Translations under genes and position numbers: made by a program
Notes under the pieces: generated by a model
The model's database searches: none
The model's input: the letters and a program-made list of their open reading frames with translations, nothing else
Told to the model about the DNA's origin: nothing
DNA from: JANLSE01 sp038214135
GTDB lineage: Bacteria > Chloroflexota > Chloroflexia > Chloroflexales > Roseiflexaceae
DNA length: 5,877 bases
Assembly: GCA_038214135.1 (NCBI GenBank)
Contig: JBBQSD010000228.1
Span: 1-5,877, forward strand
Direction of reading: 5' to 3'
Shown: piece after piece, positions 1 through 5,513 of the stretch
How the letters are laid out: every line of letters begins with the position of its first letter
Numbering within the stretch: position 1 is the stretch's first letter

Positions 1-1
1 C

Positions 2-280
2 TACATCTACGAGAAGGCCAGTTGGTCAGGGATTGCCAGTTCGACCGCCTATAACGCCGATACCGCCTATGCGATCTGGCGTGGCTGTTATGAGGGTTAT
101 GAAGGCTGGTTGAACACCGTCGAGCGCGGCCAGGAGTATGCCGCTGGTGATATGCTCGGCTGTATGGGCCGCTGGTTTGCCGGACGCTGGCACACCACCG
201 CCGCGAACGACTACAGTAGCCGGGTGCAATCCTACCGTGATACCCGCATCTGGGAGCAGGCCAACTTCCAGGAGCCATAG
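2..280 (+). CDS. C-terminal fragment of a probable secreted protein, function uncertain
   Basis: The open frame enters from the left edge of the window and gives 92 codons before TAG at 278-280, so only the C-terminus is visible. The peptide is rich in Tyr, Trp and Gly. It includes AYNADTAYAIWRGCYEGYEG, then LNTVERGQEYAAGDMLGC, then GRWFAGRWHT, and ends in RIWEQANFQEP. Two Cys residues (in RGCYEG and LGCMGRW) could form a disulfide, which would fit an exported protein. From memory the GRWFSGRW-like and RIWE-like tail occurs at the end of large secreted, possibly cell-wall-active (lysozyme or transglycosylase-like) proteins in Chloroflexota and actinobacteria, but I cannot confirm this. No catalytic residues can be assigned from the fragment. 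It is separated from the csm operon by 421 bp containing a terminator-like hairpin, so it is probably an unrelated neighbour. Confidence 0.65.
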   Translation, partial: YIYEKASWSGIASSTAYNADTAYAIWRGCYEGYEGWLNTVERGQEYAAGDMLGCMGRWFAGRWHTTAANDYSSRVQSYRDTRIWEQANFQEP

Positions 281-315
281 CGTTTCAGACCAACGCATCG
301 GGTTGTGGGTTATGA

Positions 316-364
316 TGCAGTTCTGTGGCTTGCAGCTCCACAGCGACCGAACTACAGAACTGCA
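316..364. repeat. 11-bp perfect inverted repeat with an alternative internal hairpin
   Basis: TGCAGTTCTGT (316-326) and ACAGAACTGCA (354-364) are exact reverse complements separated by 27 nt. CTGTGG (323-328) can instead pair with CCACAG (338-343) around a 9-nt loop. The two stems share bases 323-326, so they exclude each other in RNA. The structure begins 36 nt after the upstream stop codon and no T-tract follows. It could be part of the upstream gene's 3' end structure or a protein site. Confidence 0.5.
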
Positions 365-425
365 GAACTAGCTTACCGCAGCCTCGATCACACGATAGGG
401 AGATTGTCCCAGACAGCTCTCACCC

Positions 426-461
426 TAGCCCTGCTTCCATTGGGAGCGGGGCTATTTCATT
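426..461 (+). terminator. Putative intrinsic terminator of the upstream gene
   Basis: Bases 426-454 fold into a 13-bp stem with a 3-nt loop (ATT at 439-441). The arms run from TAGCCC (426-431) to GGGCTA (449-454), and two of the pairs are G-T wobbles. TTTCATT follows at 455-461, a weak T-rich tail. The position, downstream of the first gene and before the csm promoter-like segment, fits termination of upstream transcription. The poor T-tract limits confidence. Confidence 0.5.
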
Positions 462-527
462 GGTCAATCTATACTCAAATATCCGTTATTATGCATTGAA
501 TAATCTTTCATAGCTAACAACTGCGGC

Positions 528-556
528 TGTACACACAATACTGGATCGTGTACAAT
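528..556 (+). promoter_or_regulatory. Candidate csm operon promoter overlaid by an inverted repeat (possible operator)
   Basis: A sigma-70-like pair is visible: TGTACA at 528-533 (4 of 6 to TTGACA) and TACAAT at 551-556 (5 of 6 to TATAAT), with a 17-bp spacer. It lies in the most AT-rich part of the intergenic region. TGTACAC (528-534) and GTGTACA (548-554) are perfect reverse complements whose starts are 20 bp apart, about two helical turns. They cover the -35 and most of the -10 element. This geometry suits a dimeric repressor, but none is encoded here. The implied 5' leader is about 140 nt. Inferred from sequence only. Confidence 0.4.
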
Positions 557-701
557 TATTGCCTATACAACAGAAGTCGGGAACCCGCATTCAGAAGCCA
601 GGATTGCGCCAAGGCAACATAGATGGAGAGGCGCGCCGCTGAGGCTGCTAGCTGATACCCTATAGCCATCTAATGTTGCAGGAGAGTGGATAGAGTAGTG
701 T

Positions 702-3035
702 ATGGATGATATGGAGCGGCTGGCGCTGGCTGCCATCGTACATGATCTGAGTGGATTGTTTGCAGGGCGCTCTGTTCCAGCAGCGGCACTGCGTGTGCTT
801 GGGCTAGCCGCGCTCGATACCCGTGATCAAATTGCATTCCTGAAACGGGCCGAAACCTATGCGTTGGCGGCTCGTCAAGCGACTTTGGTTCCGGTCCATG
901 GCTCATTGCGCTCTGTGTTTGGCCAGATCGATCTTGTGCCGCAACGCCAGGCTGGTGAGCTAACCCCATCGCAGGATCTGTTCTATCGCTTTGCCGCATT
1001 GCCGGCTGCGTTTCAGTTTGATGAGACATTTGCTCCGTTGGCAAACCCCAATCCCGATGATCGCCACACACTGCTTGATGCGCTGTTGCGCGATCTGGAG
1101 CGGATTGGCCAGCAGATCAATCGTAATGATGTCGGGCGACTCACGACTCACCTGTTGGCTAGTTTGCAGCGCTATACAACCCGCCTGCCAGTTCATTATG
1201 ATGATCTGGCGTTCTATGATCACGCTCGGCTGACAAGTGCAATTGCGCTGTGCTTGTATCGCTATCACGCCGCACAGCCAACCGAAGCAGCTCTGTTGGC
1301 TGGTGAGGATGCCGAACGCTTCTGCCTGCTGGTCGGTGATCTTTCTGGCATTCAGACCTACATCTTCGATATTGCTTCAATTGGGCCTGGTGGTGTGGCC
1401 CGCCGCCTACGCGCTCGCTCGTTTTATCTGAGCACACTGGCCGATCTGTTGGGCCGCCAGGTGGCATGGCGGCTTGGGTTGCCCGACACAAACCTGCTGA
1501 TGGCATCGGGTGGTAAATTCTATGTGCTGGCCCCCAATACTGCCGATCTGGCCGCGAACATCGCGCAGTTGCGCTATGAGATCGATAGCTGGCTACTGGA
1601 GCAATTTAATGGCGAGATTGGCGTTCATCTGGCGGGGCTGCCCTTTAGCGGGGCAGCGTTTCGTGCCAGCAGCCCCGATCAACCAGGGTTTGGGAGCCTG
1701 ATTGGCCGCTTGGGCCAGTTGCTCAACCGTGAGAAACGCCGCCGTAGCCATAGTATCCTTAGCAATGCTGGCATCTGGAGTGATGACGCTTTTGTTCTGC
1801 GCCAACGCGATTTCGCTGGGCGCAGTGAGTGTGTCAGTTGTCATAAGTTTCCAGCCGAGATTGAGGCGACATTATGCCAGCAGTGCCAGCGCGATCTGGT
1901 GCTTGGCGCGCAACTGCCACGCGTTCGCTACCTGGCCTACTATGCGCCTGGTGCTACTGGCGCAGAACAGGCCACACTGCCCATGCCGCTCGGTTGGTCG
2001 GCGCGGGTGCTGGCGAGTGCCGATCTGACCACCGTGGGTAATCCGGCGTTGGTGCTGAAACTCAACGATCCACAGATCGATGAACTGATTGCCCACCCAG
2101 CAAGTTTTCGCTACCTGGCCAACTATGTGCCGACCAATCGCGACGGTGCTGGATTAAGCTTCGAGGAGATTGCTAAGGCAAACCCGGAAGCACCCCAAGG
2201 CCGCGAGCTGCTTGGTTATCTGAAAGCTGATGTGGATTACCTTGGCATGCTATTTGCCGAGGGGCTGCGGCGCGATGGTAGCAGTTTCGATACCGCTCCG
2301 CAGATTGCGGCGCTCAGCCGTGAACTGGATCTGTTCTTCTCGGCTGGTATCCAACGATTGCTCAGCCAGACTGCTGCATTCCAGCGGGTGTACACGATCT
2401 TCTCTGGTGGTGATGATCTGTTTCTGGTTGGGCCGTGGGATCAGGCGGTGCAACTGGCGTTTGCCATTCGGCAGGGCTTACAGCGCAGCACTGGCATGCA
2501 TCCCGATATAACGCTCTCGGCTGGCGTGTTGTTCACCAGGCCACGCTACCCAATCGCACGGGCGGCTGGCGATGCCGAGGATGCGCTCGAATTGGCCAAG
2601 GAACGTACCTGGACAGACGGACATGGACGGCAGCGAACCCGTGATCAGATCAGCATTCTTGGTGATACGCTGCATTGGGATGCTGCAAACACGATCTTTG
2701 CCGAACTGGAGCAACTGCGGCTGACCTCGGCCAACCTGACCTCGGCGCTATTATATGATCTGATCCAGTTTGGTGAAGCCTATCGCCGCTGGCAGGCCAG
2801 CAAAAGCAACCCCGCTGATCAGACCACTGCATTGCGCTATAAGGCCCATTTTGCTTATACCATCGCCCGCAATCTGAGGCGCGGCGATCCCGTGTTGTAT
2901 GGCTGGGCCGATCAATTGATCCGCTCATTGCATGGCGATGCGCAGCCATCATTAACGATCCAACACCTTGGCCTGATTGCAACCTACCTGCTGTATGCTC
3001 GGCGCGAACGGAGGAGCACGACCAATGACGAATAA
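702..3035 (+). CDS. csm1 (cas10): Cas10/Csm1, large subunit of a type III-A CRISPR effector
   Basis: Cas10 senses target RNA bound by the Csm complex, makes cyclic oligoadenylate through its Palm/GGDD domain and in many systems cuts ssDNA with an N-terminal HD domain. The 777 residues fit Csm1. The N-terminus has only a partial HD motif (H14-D15), followed by SGLF instead of the usual IGK, and by LRSVFGQIDL at 69-78. Palm1 begins with GDLSGIQ at 212-218 and continues into RLRARSFYL. A zinc ribbon follows, C377-x2-C380 and C392-x2-C395. Palm2 has LKADVDYLG (D510) and the intact cyclase motif SGGDDLF (GGDD 569-572). The C-terminal helical D4-like region ends after HLGLIATYLLYARR. ATG 702 is used because TAG (696-698) lies just upstream in frame. 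AGGAG (680-684) is 17 nt away, unusually far, so Met4 (711) is an alternative start. The 3' end overlaps the csm2 start by 11 nt. Type III-B Cmr2 is less likely given the Csm neighbours. Confidence 0.97.
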   Translation: MDDMERLALAAIVHDLSGLFAGRSVPAAALRVLGLAALDTRDQIAFLKRAETYALAARQATLVPVHGSLRSVFGQIDLVPQRQAGELTPSQDLFYRFAALPAAFQFDETFAPLANPNPDDRHTLLDALLRDLERIGQQINRNDVGRLTTHLLASLQRYTTRLPVHYDDLAFYDHARLTSAIALCLYRYHAAQPTEAALLAGEDAERFCLLVGDLSGIQTYIFDIASIGPGGVARRLRARSFYLSTLADLLGRQVAWRLGLPDTNLLMASGGKFYVLAPNTADLAANIAQLRYEIDSWLLEQFNGEIGVHLAGLPFSGAAFRASSPDQPGFGSLIGRLGQLLNREKRRRSHSILSNAGIWSDDAFVLRQRDFAGRSECVSCHKFPAEIEATLCQQCQRDLVLGAQLPRVRYLAYYAPGATGAEQATLPMPLGWSARVLASADLTTVGNPALVLKLNDPQIDELIAHPASFRYLANYVPTNRDGAGLSFEEIAKANPEAPQGRELLGYLKADVDYLGMLFAEGLRRDGSSFDTAPQIAALSRELDLFFSAGIQRLLSQTAAFQRVYTIFSGGDDLFLVGPWDQAVQLAFAIRQGLQRSTGMHPDITLSAGVLFTRPRYPIARAAGDAEDALELAKERTWTDGHGRQRTRDQISILGDTLHWDAANTIFAELEQLRLTSANLTSALLYDLIQFGEAYRRWQASKSNPADQTTALRYKAHFAYTIARNLRRGDPVLYGWADQLIRSLHGDAQPSLTIQHLGLIATYLLYARRERRSTTNDE
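3010..3016 (+). promoter_or_regulatory. Strong ribosome binding site that fixes the csm2 start
   Basis: GGAGGAG lies inside the end of cas10, 8 nt before ATG 3025. An upstream in-frame ATG at 2977 lacks such a site and would add 16 residues that do not belong to a cold-shock domain. The start is therefore taken at 3025, immediately before the canonical CSD fold. Confidence 0.85.
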
Positions 3036-3702
3036 TCGTGAAGAAGGCACTGTCAAGAACTTCGATACTGAGCGTGGCTTTGGCTTTATTGCTCGTAGGA
3101 GCGGCGCTGATCTCTATTTTAATCAGAGCGCGCTGTTACAGAGCCGAATCGATGCTATTCAGGCTGGAGATCGGCTCTCGTTTGTGGTGCGGCAGACAAG
3201 CGAAGGCAAGTATCGCGCCGAACAGTTGCAACTGGTGAGCCGTGGCAGTGCGCCGCCCGTTCAGCCAATTGCTCGGCCAAGCACGCAGACAGACTTTCGC
3301 ATTGATCAAAACTACCTGGCCGATGGCTATTTTTATACCCAGAACGATAAAGAGTATCTGCGCCCTGAGTTAGTTGACAGCCAGGCGATTGATGTGGCCA
3401 AGTTGCTTGGCAATCATGATATGAAATCAAACCAACTACGGCGCTTCTTTGGCAAGGTGCGTGGCATCGAAGCCAATTTGGATCGCAATAACGATTTTGA
3501 AGCGGTCAAAACCGACATTCAGGGCCTGAAGCGTGATGTGGCCTACCAAGTTGGCCGTAAGATGGTTCCAGAGGTGTTCAAGCAATTTATTGATCGCAAT
3601 GTTGATCTGGCAGTTGCTGATAGCAAGAGCTTTCGGCGTGGTTTCTTACAGCATTTTGAATCAGTTATTGCCTATTTTGTGTATCATTTCCGCGATAAGT
3701 AG
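3025..3702 (+). CDS. csm2: Csm2 small subunit with an N-terminal cold-shock domain (CSD-Csm2 fusion)
   Basis: Csm2 is the small, all-helical subunit that forms the inner filament of the type III-A complex along the crRNA-target duplex. It is usually about 120-150 residues, and this protein has 225. Residues 1-72 are a cold-shock domain. They contain GTVKNF (8-13), the RNP1 motif RGFGFI (17-22), the RNP2-like LYFNQSAL (30-37) and an AGDRLSFVV strand. The usual first-strand Trp (KWF) is Asn12 and the usual RNP2 His is Asn33, while the aromatic residues F13, F19, F21, Y31 and F32 remain. A Pro/Ser/Thr-rich linker spans about 73-95. The rest is Csm2: SNQLRRFFGKVRGIE, LKRDVAYQVGRK and a terminal HFESVIAYFVYHFRDK. 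It sits between cas10 (11-nt overlap) and csm3 (24 nt), the usual csm2 position. The frame is continuous from CSD to Csm2, with no second ribosome site or start at the junction, so a true fusion is likely. Cold-shock domains bind single-stranded RNA or DNA; a role in the complex is inferred. Confidence 0.92.
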   Translation: MTNNREEGTVKNFDTERGFGFIARRSGADLYFNQSALLQSRIDAIQAGDRLSFVVRQTSEGKYRAEQLQLVSRGSAPPVQPIARPSTQTDFRIDQNYLADGYFYTQNDKEYLRPELVDSQAIDVAKLLGNHDMKSNQLRRFFGKVRGIEANLDRNNDFEAVKTDIQGLKRDVAYQVGRKMVPEVFKQFIDRNVDLAVADSKSFRRGFLQHFESVIAYFVYHFRDK

Positions 3703-3714
3703 CGCTATGATGCT

Positions 3715-3721
3715 AAAGGAG
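3715..3721 (+). promoter_or_regulatory. Ribosome binding site of csm3
   Basis: AAAGGAG lies 5 nt before ATG 3727, in the 24-nt gap after the csm2 stop. It supports independent, efficient initiation of csm3, the subunit normally needed in several copies per complex. Confidence 0.75.
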
Positions 3722-3726
3722 TAATC

Positions 3727-4395
3727 ATGAGTACCATCCTAACAAAATACTTGGTGATCAGTGGCACGATCACCTGTAGCACTGGCCTACGAATCGGCGG
3801 TTCGAATGAGAATATCGAGATCGGTGGCTTGGAGAACACGATCATCCGCCATCCGCTGACCGATGAGCCCTATATTCCGGGTTCATCGCTGAAGGGCAAG
3901 GTACGCTCGTTGCTTGAGTATCGCAATGGGCGGCGCACGAGCCAGAATCAGCCAAAAGGCCAGGGTGGCCGCGATGATGGCGAGCCATGCCAGTGTGGAC
4001 GCTGTATGATCTGCCGGGTATTTGGCCCGCACAAAAATACCCGCCATGATCAGGGGCCGACGCGGGCGTTGTTCCGTGATGCGCCACTGAATGAGGAATC
4101 GCGCAAGCAATTGCAGGATGCCCGCATCACCAAGGGAATCGCCTATACCGAAATCAAAACCGAGAATATGATCAATCGCAATGTTGGTGTGGCCGAGCAT
4201 CCGCGCACCCAGGAGCGGGTTCCTTCGGGCACGATCTTCGATTTCGAGATCTCGGTGCGGATTTTTAGCGATGATGATGAACTGGCCATGTTGCAACTGA
4301 TCAAGGATGGGCTGGCTATGCTGGAACAGGATTACCTTGGCGCATCGGGCAGCCGTGGCTATGGCAAAGTTCAGCTCAGCTATACGGTCGCCTAG
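3727..4395 (+). CDS. csm3: Csm3, Cas7-family crRNA backbone subunit, with Glu at the catalytic Asp position
   Basis: Csm3 (Cas7-like RAMP) polymerises along the crRNA and in characterised III-A systems cuts target RNA every 6 nt using one Asp (D32 in S. epidermidis, D33 in S. thermophilus). The 222 residues match the family throughout. SGTITCSTGLRIGG covers 12-25, and PYIPGSSLKGKVRSLLE (48-64) is the hallmark loop. A Cys-rich zinc segment CQCGRCMICRVFG spans 88-100. TEIKTENMI (141-149) carries the conserved E142 and E146, and ERVPSG covers 163-168. The Gly-rich GASGSRGYGKVQL is near the C-terminus. The segment equivalent to IGAIDSPVV reads IGGLENTII, so the catalytic Asp is replaced by Glu36 (codon GAG, 3832-3834). 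R22 also stands where S. epidermidis has H18. Glu might keep reduced activity or none. The gene has its own ribosome site, and csm4 starts 2 nt after its stop. Confidence 0.96.
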   Translation: MSTILTKYLVISGTITCSTGLRIGGSNENIEIGGLENTIIRHPLTDEPYIPGSSLKGKVRSLLEYRNGRRTSQNQPKGQGGRDDGEPCQCGRCMICRVFGPHKNTRHDQGPTRALFRDAPLNEESRKQLQDARITKGIAYTEIKTENMINRNVGVAEHPRTQERVPSGTIFDFEISVRIFSDDDELAMLQLIKDGLAMLEQDYLGASGSRGYGKVQLSYTVA

Positions 4396-4397
4396 CG

Positions 4398-5375
4398 ATG
4401 CAGACCTACCGTGCCATTGTGCGCCCACATGCGGCGACTCGTTCGCCCTGGCAGGCCGACATGCTGTTTGGCCATTTGTGCTGGCAGATTCGCTATCGCG
4501 ATGGTGAAGCCGCCTTGCACACATTCCTACAGCACTATCATCAGAATACGCCGCCGGTGTTGTTCTCCGATGGCTTCCCTGGCGACTGGTTGCCGCGCCC
4601 ATTGCTGCCGCGCCCGGCTGCGCCGATAGAAGCCAGTAAGCCTGTGCGGATTGTGGCATTCCAGCAGGCCAAGCGCGAGAAGAGCGTGCGCTGGATCAGC
4701 AGGGCCGAATTCGAGCGCATGCGCAATGGTGAGCTGGTTACGTTTGGTGAACGAGCGGCAATCCAGCAGGGGCGCAGTGAGCTCAAGAACCAGATCAACC
4801 GCCTGACGGGTGGCACAACGCCACCAGAGGATCTGCCCAACGGCAGTGGCAATCTGTATAACGTCGAGGAATTGGCCTATCGCCAGGAGCAGCAGCCGAT
4901 TGATATCAGTGTGTATGTGCGGGTGCGCGATGAACAGTGGGCTCATTTCGCGCAGGCATTTTTGGCCGAACTCGCCCGTGGCGGCTATGGTGCCAAGAAA
5001 TCGGTTGGCTATGGGCAGTTCAGCCTGATCGGATGGGAAACCTGCCCCGAGCTGGATCGGGTGCCGGAGCGGGCAGTTGGCTTCATCAGCCTGAACAACT
5101 GGGTACCAGCGGCCAGCGACCCAACCGACGGACGGTATAGCACGCTGGTCAAATATGGCAAAGTGGGCGAAGAGTTCACCAACAGCGGCAACCCATTCAA
5201 ATACCCATTGATCATGCTGGCTGCTGGATCGAGCTTCGCCACCGATGGCGCGCCGCTGCCATGGTATGGGCGAGTCGTGCAGAATATCAGCGTCGTCAAT
5301 GCCGATATCGTCCATTATGGGTTTGCGCTGGCGATTGCCAGCACCTGGGATGCCAGCAATGAGATCGACCAATGA
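4398..5375 (+). CDS. csm4: Csm4, Cas5-family subunit that caps the crRNA 5' tag
   Basis: Csm4 binds the 5' repeat-derived tag of the crRNA and contacts Cas10 at the base of the type III-A complex. The 325 residues have the usual Csm4 length and order. The N-terminal RAMP strand and helix have SPWQADMLFGHLCWQIRY and then LFSDGFPGDWLPRPLLP. The Gly-rich loop GGYGAKKSVGYG lies at 195-206 and is followed by the QFSLIGW strand. The second RAMP half has FISLNNWVPAASDPTDG, LVKYGKVGEEF and PFKYPLIMLAAGSSF. ATG 4398 lies 2 nt after the csm3 stop with no clear ribosome site, so translation is probably coupled to csm3. The stop (5373-5375) is overlapped by an ATG at 5372, as if another operon gene should begin there. 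No frameshift or truncation is seen. Confidence 0.93.
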   Translation: MQTYRAIVRPHAATRSPWQADMLFGHLCWQIRYRDGEAALHTFLQHYHQNTPPVLFSDGFPGDWLPRPLLPRPAAPIEASKPVRIVAFQQAKREKSVRWISRAEFERMRNGELVTFGERAAIQQGRSELKNQINRLTGGTTPPEDLPNGSGNLYNVEELAYRQEQQPIDISVYVRVRDEQWAHFAQAFLAELARGGYGAKKSVGYGQFSLIGWETCPELDRVPERAVGFISLNNWVPAASDPTDGRYSTLVKYGKVGEEFTNSGNPFKYPLIMLAAGSSFATDGAPLPWYGRVVQNISVVNADIVHYGFALAIASTWDASNEIDQ

Positions 5376-5391
5376 CCAGCCAAACAACCGT

Positions 5392-5443
5392 ATTTTGCAT
5401 GGAACGCCCTGGTTTTGGCCACAATCGCCAAAACATGCATAAT
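5392..5443. repeat. Nested inverted repeats in the leader
   Basis: GTTTTGGC (5412-5419) and GCCAAAAC (5427-5434) form a perfect 8-bp stem with a 7-nt loop. Outside it, ATTTTGCATG (5392-5401) and CATGCATAAT (5434-5443) are complementary at 9 of 10 positions. No T-tract follows on the + strand, so it is a poor intrinsic terminator for csm4. It may be a protein site in the leader or an RNA hairpin between csm4 and the array. Confidence 0.5.
5415..5443 (+). promoter_or_regulatory. Candidate promoter of the CRISPR array
   Basis: TTGGCC (5415-5420, 4 of 6 to the -35 consensus) and CATAAT (5438-5443, 5 of 6 to the -10 consensus) are 17 bp apart. Transcription would start about 60 bp before the first repeat. 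The elements overlap the nested inverted repeats, so occupancy of that site could control pre-crRNA synthesis. This is inference from consensus only; read-through from the csm operon is also possible. Confidence 0.3.
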
Positions 5444-5513
5444 AGGTAGTCGTTGGTAAATTGGCGAAAGTGCATCAGGAAGCGCACAAACGCATAGAGT
5501 GGAATGCGGAGGA

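Larger units (their letters stand above)
281..701. other. Non-coding intergenic region upstream of the csm operon
   Basis: This 421-bp gap holds no credible gene. The short open frames in it overlap one another, lack ribosome binding sites and resemble no family I recognise. It does hold an 11-bp inverted repeat (316-364), a 13-bp stem terminator-like hairpin (426-454), an AT-rich stretch at about 455-570 with a promoter-like pair, and a purine-rich run (680-695) before the cas10 start. A minor palindrome GGCGCGCC lies at 630-637. Confidence 0.7.
5372..5449 (+). pseudogene. 25-codon reading frame at the expected csm5 start; possible csm5 remnant
   Basis: An ATGA overlap with the csm4 stop opens a frame starting MTSQTTVF that ends at TAG 5447-5449. 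In standard III-A operons csm5 follows csm4, often by such an overlap. After about eight residues nothing resembles Csm5, and no other frame before the array continues it. A deletion that joined the leader to the first codons of csm5 would explain this. Chance is an equally simple explanation, because ATGA is common at stop codons and no good ribosome site precedes it. Confidence 0.2.
5376..5513 (+). other. Putative CRISPR leader
   Basis: These 138 bp separate csm4 from the first repeat and contain no supported gene. They are richer in A/T than the genes, hold an inverted repeat over a promoter-like pair, and end in a purine-rich GCGGAGGA next to the first repeat. The repeat's III-A-like orientation and a degenerate copy at the far end both place the leader on this side. 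No cas1 or cas2 is nearby, so whether it still supports adaptation cannot be judged. Confidence 0.55.

Noticed and set aside
305..513. Overlapping short + strand frames between the first gene and the csm promoter
   Set aside because: They run through the hairpins, overlap one another in different frames, and show no ribosome site or protein-like composition.
2977..3024. Extended csm2 start at an upstream in-frame ATG
   Set aside because: The added residues overlap the cas10 end, lack a ribosome site and precede the CSD fold, whereas ATG 3025 has GGAGGAG 8 nt upstream.
3883..4659. Long reverse-strand open frame (258 codons) opposite csm3 and csm4
   Set aside because: It is antisense across the junction of two clear genes, with low-complexity Ala/Arg/His composition and no recognisable domain.
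702..5375. Type III-B (Cmr) assignment
   Set aside because: The small subunit is Csm2, the Cas7 protein has Csm3 motifs, the Cas5 protein matches Csm4, and the repeat resembles a III-A repeat. No Cmr-specific gene is present.
4527..5387. Long reverse-strand open frame (286 codons) opposite csm4
   Set aside because: It lies wholly antisense to a well-supported csm4, its translation resembles no family, and no ribosome site or spacing supports it. GC-rich coding DNA often leaves such antisense frames open.
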